From positions 1 through 47,195 of the IMG/VR virus record IMGVR_UViG_3300045994_000459: a stretch of 47,195 nucleotides of DNA; one strand, given 5' to 3'. This stretch comes from a virus. A program made the position numbers and the translations under genes. Below are positions 17,568 through 27,368 of this stretch, piece by piece. The notes beneath the pieces are model-generated. The model did not search any database. It worked only from the letters and a program-made list of their open reading frames with translations, and had not been told where the DNA came from. Each line of letters opens with the position of its first letter. The first letter of the stretch is position 1.

Positions 17568-20500
17568 ATGCCCTCCAACCTAATATATAGAATAAAACAC
17601 GCCTCCGAATCAACCCTCTCAATGTATAATCCTGAGAATATACCTGCATCGGTATACTCTCAGTTATCAGAGACTGGTTATTTAATTGAATCTGATAAGA
17701 ATATTTTACCTGGAACTTGTGCTTATCTTACTAAGGTTTCTGTAGCAGGAAGCTGGAAGTATTATTGTGGGATAAAGAGGTGGACTGTTCGGTATGATTT
17801 GGCTGCTAGTGATACTCGTATCCCTAATTCTACCCAGACTGGTGAGTTCGAGGGCCGTGTGTCAGGTGCTCTTCGTGTAGAGGATCCCCTTATTGACCCA
17901 TCTATTCCTAGAGACTATTTCATTTGTAAATATTGCAATGCTGGCAATGCTGAACCTACTAAACAAGGTATTGCTGGGCAAGAACTGGTAGAATTTCCCA
18001 TGTGCAACTGCTATTCCCCACGAGGTGGTATGGCAATCTCTATGTTTGATGGGGCTGTACAAGGTAATATCGCTACGGGTTTTGCACAACCTGAAGGAAA
18101 AGAAGATTTTCCTAATGTTTATAATATCTGGGATACTTTTTCTAGGTCTACACAGTCTGGTCCAAGTTTTGCGGGGCCGATTCCTAAATACGTGGGACAA
18201 CAGTTATCCAAAAAATTTCCTGCCCGCCCGGGTCGTTTAGGGATGGTGTATCTCATGTTGAACGCTAGAGCTACAGTTGTACCTTGTTGTTGGTGGAAAG
18301 GCATGCGTCCTATTATATTCACTCCTAGTATGTTCCGAGCTATAGATTTAGCTGTAGCACAAGCTGCAGTTTTAGGGGATAAAATACCTGGAGCATTCAG
18401 GAAGGTATCACGTAAGCCAGGTATGAGTGACCTAGTGGACTATATTTTTAAATCTGGGGACTACTTCATAGCAGGTATGACTATCCCATATACTGATGGA
18501 ACTCAAGATGTATTGTCTGAGACTGATGCATACCAATTAAATGCTATGTTCGGTAGAAACTATGATCCTTCCTTGCCAGAGTGTGGAAATAATCACCGTG
18601 TTATCTACACCCTAACTGATTCTTTGATAACTCCCTCTAAAAGAATAGACCCCTATGATAAAAATGATACAACCTGTTCTCCAGTTTGGCATACTGCTAG
18701 GGAGGGCAGTCCTTTCAGTCCTAAGAACTGCGGAAATCCTGATTGTAGTGTAAGATATACTTGGGGCCATACTTGTAATGGAGGCGGAGCTTTCAGTCTG
18801 GTGGATGGAAGAGCGTGCCCTTCTTATGAGAACCCACTTATGGGAACTTTTGAGTCCAAGAGATATGCAAAACTAGAGAATATGTATGCAGGAGATTCAG
18901 TTACTGCAGCGGCTATTCTGGAATTAATGTGGCTATCTAAAGGTGGGTTGCCATGGACCGTGGAAGAATGGAAGGACACATGGTTAGTGCCTCGTATATG
19001 GACAACTGTTCCATTTAATCCAGCCTGGAAACAAACCAATAAAATCGTAAATGACAATGGAGACATAATAACTTCGGAGACCTGGCATGCCGAGTATGAA
19101 GTATATGCTAGGAAGGCCGAGATTAACCCAGAAGATGGGAAAATATCTTTAGCTCCTATGAGAAAATTACCTGGAGGATCAGCCGTTTCATTTAACCGTA
19201 AACCAGATGGGACTAAAAAGGATGGTAACCAGGTTCCTGATATTCCTACTTTGGTAAAGAATGTTGATCTTAAAACTACGGGAAACTTGAAGATTATATG
19301 GCCCATCTCTGATCTAAGTTTATTGAAATTAGATGTGACCGACACGAAAACTTATGCTGAATCCTTAAAGAAACTTAAGGATAAAGCCTATCTTAAAATG
19401 GTATGGTCTCGTGATGGTTTAAAAACTCAAGTAGTGGGGCAAGTAACGAAAGGACAGTATTTGTCGGGAGTGTTTTGCATAAATACAGCCTTTGTACAGA
19501 ATGATACTTGGAATAGAGATAAAATAACATTGGAGCAAGGACTGCTTGATTTGAAGGGTGGAGATCCTGCTATCCAAAAACTATTAAGACAATTGTGGGC
19601 TGATATTTATAGGTCTTATAGTCCTGGGGGTCAGCCAGTCCTAAAGAATATGGCTCTCCTACAAACAAGTGTGGATGAACGTGGTAAATTTATTTTTGAG
19701 GATGTTCCATTAAGTACCCTAGATAATCCTAATCACATCATTGTTTTCGGTTTCGGTTCTGCATCCAAAGTAGATGCAGACATTATTAAAATAAAGCCCA
19801 CCTTTAGGCACGGATATACTTATCAATCTAACACACACTTAGTTACTAGTTGGAAGTCAGTGTGGAATGGTAGACCTTCTTTATTCGTAAGTCAGGCCGC
19901 ACTGAATAAAATTAGTACACCTGTCTCGGCGGGAAAGATAGAGTTAGGAACTGCTATTAAGATAGGAGATTGGTATTTCTCGTCTGTCACCGGTGATTAT
20001 ATGCCTACTGAGGATGCTATATCTTTACAAATATCATACCTCAAGAGTGATATACAGACTCTACAAGCATCTTTGAGTGGGCCGGTTACAAAGATTGATG
20101 GTAAGTACTATGCGGCTGTTACTGGTGATCCTCTGTCTGAAGCAGATGCTGCAAAACTCCTAGAGGCTGCTTCGGGACCTAGATCTTTTATTGTGTCACA
20201 AATTTTACAAAAAAATAAAGCGATAGACATAGCAAAAGGGGAGTTGTCTAAAACTAAGGCAAAACTACAATTAGAAATAGCCCAAGTTAATATTAATGAT
20301 CCTGAATATATAGTGAAAGCATTAAAAGAAATTGATAACAATATAGCAGAGATAGATACTGATATCAAAACTATGGAGGCTAATAGAGAAACCTATTCTA
20401 AAGATGGAAACATTACTATGGTTAGTCTCTTAGATGCGTCCATCATCCAACGCCAGAAAGATAAAGAAAGCATCCAAAAGATAAGAGATAATCTAGCATC

Positions 20501-23500
20501 TAGACAGCCCAAGGAACCAGAGCCTTCTCCTCCAGACCAGAGCAAATCCGATATTAAAGCAGAAGTTTACAGTTGGGTAGATTTATCTAAGTACACCGGC
20601 AAAGGAGATTCTGATAATAAAGATGTGGGTGTAGCGGCTAAAGATGAGTCTTCTGAGCGTCTATACATACCATATCTGAGCCCAGATAAGGCTGATTTTA
20701 AAGACGTAGATAAGTATACTAAATTATTGCCTCCGGGTAGCCAGCCTGAAGATATCACATTAACGATTCCAGAACAATCAGGCACTACCGAATGGCGTAA
20801 TTTTATAGTAAATCAGGGGGGTAAGCAGGCTGAAGATACTGTTCCTTGGTACTCCTTTCCTGGGAAGGCAACAAAGAAGATTATTGTGTATTCTACAAGG
20901 GAATCTGATAGTGGTAGTACACCTACCGCTCAGGCTGGTCAGGTAAAAGGTGCAAAAATAAATGATAATATTTGTAAATGGTACCGCACGTCGTCTTGTA
21001 CTTCCATGATTATCATTGCCATGAACCCAGAAATTTGTCATCAGTCTTCTGAGTTTATGATATTCAGTATGTATGGTAAAATAAAACAAAAATATAATGA
21101 TGCTGATGGTAAACAGATGGAGAAGGAAAAAATAATAAAGTTTATTCCTATGAATTATTCCCAAGTAAAGAGACCTTTTCCTGGTTATACTAAAGACAAG
21201 GCAGTTGTTAATATAGGAACTGAATCAAAAAATGAAGTTCAGTATCAAAAAATCCAAATTACTACCGATATAGAGATATTAGAGAGAAAAGAATCGGCTA
21301 GACATCCATGGATATTCTTTGTCGTGCCTGTTGCAGAAGAGGTAGATGTTAAAGAATGGCGATATTATAACGACATGTGGTATCCTCCCCTAAAAGGTGC
21401 TTCTCCTATCACAATTCCGGATCATGATGAACTAGAGATCTATATGGAGTATGCCTATATTGCGGATATCTATGATGAGCATGAGGCTGATGCTAAATAT
21501 ATGTGGGAGAAAGAGGGCAACTATTACAAGAAAGAAACACGTATTATGTTCAGTAGTCCTAAGTCTGGAATTATGCGTACTCTATTTAGATACGAACCCG
21601 CTGAAGATAAGGTAGATGGGTATGATAAAGTTCCTATGGGAACATGTTCTATGGCTACCGTTTGGCCTCATGCAAAATATGCTTGCAGAGACTATGAGAT
21701 AATGTATATATGGCGGGATACTTATCCTGGGGAAGAATTAACTACTGGTAACATGAAGAATCGAACCATGACAAATAGCGCTGCGAGTAAGGTTGCTTGT
21801 AAAACAAAAGGTAAGGACCAAATGTTTACTATGGTTGATCAAGGGGACCATGATCTGGGAACCGAATTTCAACCTAGTCTTCAATATAATACCAGAACAT
21901 CTACCAACGTTCAAGGAGGCACACCTCGATTCCAGATGACTAGGGCTGAATGGTCATCGACCTTTACCCAAAAGGCAGATGCTGCTATCGTTAATAGAGA
22001 TCCTACTTTTGGTTTTCCTAAAAGCAGTAATACTCTTAACATGCCGCCGGATAATCCTGGTGCTCTTTATTATCCCTATACACGAGGAGAGCCTTCTTCT
22101 GTCTATGTTCCTAGACACAACGGTTATCCTTGGGAATTTATGGATAAGTGGAGAAACAAGCCAAAAGAGGCTGAGAACCTAGGTGCTTTTAGGATGCAAG
22201 CCTCTGATTGGTGCATACGAGGCACGGATGTTACTAGAGTGAGAACGTGGTCTCGTCATTGGATCTATGATGAAAAGCGAGAAACCCAATTTATAGGGAG
22301 ATCTAAAACTAGGGGACCAGTATTTCAATTAGAGTACCGAGAATATTATGATGTACCTACCAAAACAGTTTTCTTAAAGCCATACGTTGCTAACACTGCT
22401 AGTGCTCCAGACCAGTGTTATTGCTCCCTTTGTAATAGATACTTTGCAAGAGATGTTTGTTTTGATTCTAAAAGCCCACAGCCCTGTCCGCTATGTAACA
22501 AATATTCTGATTATAATTCTGATCCCCCTACTGCTCCGTCTATTACCAGAAAATCAGGATGGAAAGCGGATTGGATGTACCTAGTGGATAGGCAAGAAAG
22601 TGAAACTCCAGATATCCCGGTTGAGACTTTGTCGGAGGGGGAGAAGGATGTGTTTGTAATTAAAGATCCATCTAGACAGGACTACGACGAATGGAAGACT
22701 AAGGTAGAAACCCTCTTTCAACAATGGTCTGGAGATCAAACAAACGCCACCCTAGAAACCAACCTAAAGAAAGAACAAGCCCGTGGAAGGTTAAGAGGCT
22801 GGATAGCTAATTTTACTGGTGGGTTGTCCTTTCTAAATGAGGAGGAGTCTCGAAAGTTAGATTCAGCGCAGCAGCAGGTACAAAGCATAGAGGATAAATC
22901 TGAGATAGACATATTAACTGGTGTTGACAAGTATGGTCTTAAAAAGCGAAAGGATCTAGGTGCATTTCAAATTTCTGATCAATATGTACCTGGTAGTATA
23001 GATCCCTACTACGGTAGTGATCCTAACTCTAGTGAAGAAATGAAATACAAAGAGTTAGAGGATGCTGCCCGTAAAGCCGAATCTGCAGCTGCGGCGGCTA
23101 AGGGAGATGCTGCAAGGTATGAATCCAAACAAAAGATACTAGATGCAAACCCCCAATCTACATTTTCTGAGGGAGGCTCGGTATATAGTGCGGATGGTAG
23201 GGCCACTTATACTTCTCGCGGTGCTCCTACAAATAAGATAAGTGATAAAGTTGACGAGGCCAAAAAAATACAGTCTGAAAAAGAAGACGAGGCAGCAGCA
23301 CTAAGATCTAAGGTGAATGAATTTAACTCTAGGTCAGCAAGGGGCCAAGCTCGTGACGCTCTAGCCACTAAGACGCAAGAAGCTAGAACAAAGTTAGAGA
23401 AGACTTGTAACCGGTACTATGAATACCAACAAACTGCCTTCGGTTATAATTATCCTTGGAGCCCTTTTGATTCTCCTCCTCTCTTCGGTAACATGGGCAG

Positions 23501-26500
23501 AGAAATGTTTTCAATAGAATTGTGTACTATTGGCTCAGTTATTTCTTGGCTTCCTAGAGCAGATGGAAAGAGCAAAGAAACCCCTAGTTTTCCAGCTATC
23601 CCTAGTTGGTGGACTTCCGCAACCCCTTCTGGACAGCCAAGAGAAATGGTTACATTGCTAGCTCCTCCTATTGAGTGTACTCGGGCTTTGATACCTATGG
23701 CATCTGAAGCTATAAACCCCTTTTACTACTATATTATGACAGAGGATCCTTTTAGAGAAGAAGGTCCAACGGAGGGTGGTGGAGAGGAATTAAAATCTAT
23801 CCCGACTAAAGATGTTAGAATTGTTACTCAATACGATCCTGTATTGTGTGGCCAACCTTACACTCGTTCTGATGCAGGACGATTTACATTATCTATAAAG
23901 GCTGATGTTCCTTTGTGTAGAATCACAGTGGTAGGAGATAGTGCTAGTTATTATGATAGCCAAGATAATATTCTATTAGAAGTAACTGGCTTTGCAGAAG
24001 AGAAAAAGTTACTTACTGTTAGTAAAGCCAAACCTGATCCATACTTATCTGGATCTGATGTTAAGGGCTTTGCCGTAGCAGATAAAGATATTATAAGTGT
24101 TGGAAATAGATACCCTGGATTTTATGGATCATATAATTATGGGAAAACTTTTGTAGGCTTTAAGAAACCAACAGGAGCGGACTCGGCAGTTCACTGGGCA
24201 TGGCCTGAGGATGTTAGAGACAAAATAACGCGGGCTAAAAAAATACTTAAATGGTATCCTGAGCTTATGGATCCTATGCCAGTAATTCCTGCTGATACAG
24301 AGAAATTGGCTATTGAGTCCATATTAAAAGAGTATTACTCAAGGCCTATAAAAACTAAACAAGATAGTGTGGACGATACGGGGCTATGGTCAATTTCTTC
24401 TATAATGTGTGGGCCGTATTCCAAGAAAAAAGATAATATGGATGATGGGCGAGAAGTATCCTGCGGACCCAATCTCAAAGAGGATGGATCTAATTCAAAG
24501 AATGAAAAAGAAAAGAAATTCCTGAAAACATATTTTGCTATAGTAGCGGAATCCGAACGTATTGATAACGATGGAAAGATGCGTCCTCCATTAATGTGGG
24601 TGAGAAAACTTAGTGATGCTAATTTAGGGACTATTATTGATTACAAAGTACCATCAGAAGCAGACAGTGAGGTCCCCCACGCGGTTTATCATTCGGGATC
24701 TATAGTTCCTGTAGAACTTGAGAAAGGAGATGAAGACGATAAAGATGAATATGGGAAGCCAGCATACAGAGGAGTATTCTCTACTGGTGAAATTATATTT
24801 AAGGATGCTGGTCTCGGTTTAAAAAATCCTACTGGCGGGGCTAATTTACTTACTTCTAGTAATATGAATGCGGCTGGTTATTATCCTGGATTCATAATTG
24901 GAAATGTAAATTACAGAACACTGGGAAAAATCTTTGAAGAAAGAGAATTTCAAGGGACAGAATACCATAGCAGGATAGATAAGAAGATTTCCTCTGGAGG
25001 ACAAAACGAACACTCCCTTTCAGGTAATTTTAGTTTACCAAGATTTAATTCCGATGCATTATTTCTAGAGATAACGTTAGACTCTTGGTTTTCTGAGTCT
25101 AATCTTTCAGATTACCTACATAATGCTACCGATTCTATGTCACTGGAAGTTAGCATCGCGGCGGCGGCTGTTCCTGGTGGTAATCCTTTGTCAACTAGTA
25201 ACGTTACTTTCAATACAAGCCTCCCGGTGATCCCAGACACTGGAGAGAAGGATATGAAAGTAAAGTATTTCCTTGATTTTGGGACTTCGTTTGATCTGAG
25301 CATTACATTTAAATGGTGGGTAAAAACAGACCCAGGTAATTTTTATCAGGGGTTATGGAAAGGAAGCGAAACTAAAGTAGAGATGAAAGACCAATATGAT
25401 AGAGATGGAAAACTATCGAGTCAAAAACTAGAGACAGTTCCTAACCCAGACAATTTTTGCTATTTAGACAATCTTATTTCTTCTATAAAAATAGGAGTCT
25501 TGTCCCCTGGCAAGTGCGCTGAGTTAGTAGAGGTAGAAGAGGTAGGTTTCTATGTTTCTACTGGATCTAAATGTGAGCTAGAGGTCTCTGGAAAAGAATA
25601 CGATTTCTTTACTGAGCAGGATCAGGATTGGTATAAGCCTAATTGGGAAGACTTTGACAAAAAATTGGAGAGAACTGAAGGCTGGTGGAAAGACTCAGGT
25701 AGATATACTGCAGAAGATACAACTGGAGCAGGAGTGGACGAGAGTTGGTTTGTGAAAGCAGAAGAGCAGATGTATACGAGCATGAGGGAGGAAGAAGAAA
25801 AAACTCTTAAAGACCCTAGTGGTCAGTCAAAAAAATCTTTGTTGGGAAAAGTACCTAAGGCAGAAATCTTTCCTAGAGCCGGTGTGGAAGTTCCAGAACT
25901 ACCTTTGTCTCGATTGAAAATGATTGCCTGGAATGCTATAAACCAAGGCGAAACTCCAGACGCTAGGGTGTATCCATACAATTGGGATCCGGCGGAAAAA
26001 GAGAAGAGCTGGATGTGGGGTGGGGTATGGACTACCAGAATGGCAGGGCCAGAATGGATCACTACCTCGGGGGCTGATAAATATCCTACAAGAGACTATA
26101 TCTGGTGGCCCGCATTGCCATACAAGGCTGGCAAGGTTATTCTTAAGGGTCGGTATTTTATTACTGGTGACCAATATAAGGATGAGTCCAAGGCTATAAA
26201 TAAAAAGAAATATAGAGGGGTAGAGTCTAAAGATGATGATAAGTATAATGAATATGCGTATAAATATGAAGTTAGGGGATTTGACGCACTCTTAAAGATG
26301 ATCCAGACCGTGGAACAAGGAGGGGCAGAAGACAGACGAAGTGCTGCTATGGGTAGAGAGTTTGGGACATCTTACGCCCAGAAGCAGAATACCCTGAAGA
26401 GTCTAAATAATTCCGGGTGGGAAAAGACCCCACTTTCAGCAAGAGGTACACAAGGAAGTCTAGGTGGCGCTTATTCCCGCACCTTAGCTGGTGGTGATGT

Positions 26501-27368
26501 TGGGGCATCCAGAGATTATGCAGAGCAGATGGCCAATGCAGCCCAGCAAGGCATTTATAATAGCATCCAAAATAGCATGCGTGGGCGGGTCAATGATCAA
26601 AGAAACTGGGTTTTCTTAGACCAAATAAACATGAAGATAGATGAAGTGAATTGGGAAGATATAAAAAATAGAGAAGGTTACCAAGAAGAGATATTTGAAG
26701 AGGCGAGAAAATTAGAGGCAAAAGATTTTTCTAATAGTAGATTTAAATTTACTGCTATAATTCCCTATCACGACTGGAATGAAATTATGGATATTACAGG
26801 AGCCAATCTTAAAAAAGACCAAAAATTTGAGTCTCGGGGAGGTGATGAAGCTAGCCCTATAACAGTTTCGGAGTTAAAAGAAATAAAGGATGAAGATTGT
26901 CATATAGAATGGTATGGTTGGGAATGGAAAGAGGTATCTAGTTTTTCTTTTAGGAATGAATATGATGACAGGTATCCTTTAAAGGCGAGCACAACAGACA
27001 CTAAATGGAAAACACTTTTAGTAAGAAAGTGCGGGAGTAAATGGGCACATAAAGATACCGAGGTTGACGGAGGTAAAATATGGACCGGAAAAGAAGAAGA
27101 GCTAGTGGGGAAGAGAGAGCATCTAAAAAAGAACCACCCCTTGATAGTTCAAGTCGATTGTGCGGACATGTCATCAAAGAAAAGCCAACAGACAATAGAT
27201 CCAACTAAAGCGGATGCGTCATACACAGATACTACTGACGACTCTAAATATTCCTGTATTAGATTAGCCCAAAAATGGGAACCAGGGGGAGAAGCTATTT
27301 GGCCGAAGACAGTGAGCAATGATGGGGGAAAGACTTTTAACTGGCCTGATCCTTGGTGGAGATTTTAA
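17568..27368 (+). CDS. Giant unrecognised protein with coiled coils and cysteine clusters
   Basis: 3266 residues, starting at the ATG after GGGAGG (17556-17561). There is no recognisable enzyme motif: I looked for Walker A, DxDGD-type polymerase and HExxH motifs and saw none. The N-terminal 430 residues hold two cysteine groups (CKYC then CNC near 120-147; CGNPDC to C near 389-412). A possible carboxypeptidase-regulatory-like beta unit (DERGKFIFEDVPLS) lies near 705. Two related 23-residue units occur near 798 and 842. Coiled-coil-like helices are at about 875-985, 1720-1780 and 1820-1945, the last Ala/Glu/Lys-rich. A zinc-ribbon-like CxxC pair (CSLC, then CPLC) lies near 1618-1647. The rest is rich in Trp, Tyr, Asp and Lys. 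Its position between structural genes suggests a virion component. A tape measure is possible by size, but the composition is unlike a typical one. Confidence 0.62.
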   Translation: MPSNLIYRIKHASESTLSMYNPENIPASVYSQLSETGYLIESDKNILPGTCAYLTKVSVAGSWKYYCGIKRWTVRYDLAASDTRIPNSTQTGEFEGRVSGALRVEDPLIDPSIPRDYFICKYCNAGNAEPTKQGIAGQELVEFPMCNCYSPRGGMAISMFDGAVQGNIATGFAQPEGKEDFPNVYNIWDTFSRSTQSGPSFAGPIPKYVGQQLSKKFPARPGRLGMVYLMLNARATVVPCCWWKGMRPIIFTPSMFRAIDLAVAQAAVLGDKIPGAFRKVSRKPGMSDLVDYIFKSGDYFIAGMTIPYTDGTQDVLSETDAYQLNAMFGRNYDPSLPECGNNHRVIYTLTDSLITPSKRIDPYDKNDTTCSPVWHTAREGSPFSPKNCGNPDCSVRYTWGHTCNGGGAFSLVDGRACPSYENPLMGTFESKRYAKLENMYAGDSVTAAAILELMWLSKGGLPWTVEEWKDTWLVPRIWTTVPFNPAWKQTNKIVNDNGDIITSETWHAEYEVYARKAEINPEDGKISLAPMRKLPGGSAVSFNRKPDGTKKDGNQVPDIPTLVKNVDLKTTGNLKIIWPISDLSLLKLDVTDTKTYAESLKKLKDKAYLKMVWSRDGLKTQVVGQVTKGQYLSGVFCINTAFVQNDTWNRDKITLEQGLLDLKGGDPAIQKLLRQLWADIYRSYSPGGQPVLKNMALLQTSVDERGKFIFEDVPLSTLDNPNHIIVFGFGSASKVDADIIKIKPTFRHGYTYQSNTHLVTSWKSVWNGRPSLFVSQAALNKISTPVSAGKIELGTAIKIGDWYFSSVTGDYMPTEDAISLQISYLKSDIQTLQASLSGPVTKIDGKYYAAVTGDPLSEADAAKLLEAASGPRSFIVSQILQKNKAIDIAKGELSKTKAKLQLEIAQVNINDPEYIVKALKEIDNNIAEIDTDIKTMEANRETYSKDGNITMVSLLDASIIQRQKDKESIQKIRDNLASRQPKEPEPSPPDQSKSDIKAEVYSWVDLSKYTGKGDSDNKDVGVAAKDESSERLYIPYLSPDKADFKDVDKYTKLLPPGSQPEDITLTIPEQSGTTEWRNFIVNQGGKQAEDTVPWYSFPGKATKKIIVYSTRESDSGSTPTAQAGQVKGAKINDNICKWYRTSSCTSMIIIAMNPEICHQSSEFMIFSMYGKIKQKYNDADGKQMEKEKIIKFIPMNYSQVKRPFPGYTKDKAVVNIGTESKNEVQYQKIQITTDIEILERKESARHPWIFFVVPVAEEVDVKEWRYYNDMWYPPLKGASPITIPDHDELEIYMEYAYIADIYDEHEADAKYMWEKEGNYYKKETRIMFSSPKSGIMRTLFRYEPAEDKVDGYDKVPMGTCSMATVWPHAKYACRDYEIMYIWRDTYPGEELTTGNMKNRTMTNSAASKVACKTKGKDQMFTMVDQGDHDLGTEFQPSLQYNTRTSTNVQGGTPRFQMTRAEWSSTFTQKADAAIVNRDPTFGFPKSSNTLNMPPDNPGALYYPYTRGEPSSVYVPRHNGYPWEFMDKWRNKPKEAENLGAFRMQASDWCIRGTDVTRVRTWSRHWIYDEKRETQFIGRSKTRGPVFQLEYREYYDVPTKTVFLKPYVANTASAPDQCYCSLCNRYFARDVCFDSKSPQPCPLCNKYSDYNSDPPTAPSITRKSGWKADWMYLVDRQESETPDIPVETLSEGEKDVFVIKDPSRQDYDEWKTKVETLFQQWSGDQTNATLETNLKKEQARGRLRGWIANFTGGLSFLNEEESRKLDSAQQQVQSIEDKSEIDILTGVDKYGLKKRKDLGAFQISDQYVPGSIDPYYGSDPNSSEEMKYKELEDAARKAESAAAAAKGDAARYESKQKILDANPQSTFSEGGSVYSADGRATYTSRGAPTNKISDKVDEAKKIQSEKEDEAAALRSKVNEFNSRSARGQARDALATKTQEARTKLEKTCNRYYEYQQTAFGYNYPWSPFDSPPLFGNMGREMFSIELCTIGSVISWLPRADGKSKETPSFPAIPSWWTSATPSGQPREMVTLLAPPIECTRALIPMASEAINPFYYYIMTEDPFREEGPTEGGGEELKSIPTKDVRIVTQYDPVLCGQPYTRSDAGRFTLSIKADVPLCRITVVGDSASYYDSQDNILLEVTGFAEEKKLLTVSKAKPDPYLSGSDVKGFAVADKDIISVGNRYPGFYGSYNYGKTFVGFKKPTGADSAVHWAWPEDVRDKITRAKKILKWYPELMDPMPVIPADTEKLAIESILKEYYSRPIKTKQDSVDDTGLWSISSIMCGPYSKKKDNMDDGREVSCGPNLKEDGSNSKNEKEKKFLKTYFAIVAESERIDNDGKMRPPLMWVRKLSDANLGTIIDYKVPSEADSEVPHAVYHSGSIVPVELEKGDEDDKDEYGKPAYRGVFSTGEIIFKDAGLGLKNPTGGANLLTSSNMNAAGYYPGFIIGNVNYRTLGKIFEEREFQGTEYHSRIDKKISSGGQNEHSLSGNFSLPRFNSDALFLEITLDSWFSESNLSDYLHNATDSMSLEVSIAAAAVPGGNPLSTSNVTFNTSLPVIPDTGEKDMKVKYFLDFGTSFDLSITFKWWVKTDPGNFYQGLWKGSETKVEMKDQYDRDGKLSSQKLETVPNPDNFCYLDNLISSIKIGVLSPGKCAELVEVEEVGFYVSTGSKCELEVSGKEYDFFTEQDQDWYKPNWEDFDKKLERTEGWWKDSGRYTAEDTTGAGVDESWFVKAEEQMYTSMREEEEKTLKDPSGQSKKSLLGKVPKAEIFPRAGVEVPELPLSRLKMIAWNAINQGETPDARVYPYNWDPAEKEKSWMWGGVWTTRMAGPEWITTSGADKYPTRDYIWWPALPYKAGKVILKGRYFITGDQYKDESKAINKKKYRGVESKDDDKYNEYAYKYEVRGFDALLKMIQTVEQGGAEDRRSAAMGREFGTSYAQKQNTLKSLNNSGWEKTPLSARGTQGSLGGAYSRTLAGGDVGASRDYAEQMANAAQQGIYNSIQNSMRGRVNDQRNWVFLDQINMKIDEVNWEDIKNREGYQEEIFEEARKLEAKDFSNSRFKFTAIIPYHDWNEIMDITGANLKKDQKFESRGGDEASPITVSELKEIKDEDCHIEWYGWEWKEVSSFSFRNEYDDRYPLKASTTDTKWKTLLVRKCGSKWAHKDTEVDGGKIWTGKEEELVGKREHLKKNHPLIVQVDCADMSSKKSQQTIDPTKADASYTDTTDDSKYSCIRLAQKWEPGGEAIWPKTVSNDGGKTFNWPDPWWRF
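19959..20159 (+). repeat. Two degenerate 23-residue repeats inside the 3266-residue protein
   Basis: Units at about 19959-20027 (KIGDWYFSSVTGDYMPTEDA) and 20091-20159 (KIDGKYYAAVTGDPLSEADA) share KIxxxYxxxVTGDxxxxxDAxxL. They lie 44 residues apart, separated by a short helix. The repeat is at protein level; the DNA copies have diverged. Confidence 0.6.
27355..27361 (+). promoter_or_regulatory. Ribosome binding site that sets the start at 27368
   Basis: GGTGGAG ends 6 bases before the ATG at 27368, which shares its A with the previous TAA. An upstream in-frame TTG at 27353 lies before this motif and is unlikely to be used. Confidence 0.6.

Noticed and set aside
18824-19345. 173-codon open frame on the minus strand
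   Set aside because: It lies entirely in the 3266-residue gene, has no Shine-Dalgarno or operon context, and its product lacks any recognisable pattern.
17568-27368. Tape measure protein assignment
   Set aside because: Size is suggestive, but the protein is rich in aromatic and charged beta-like stretches with cysteine clusters, not long continuous helix with hydrophobic segments. Left unnamed.
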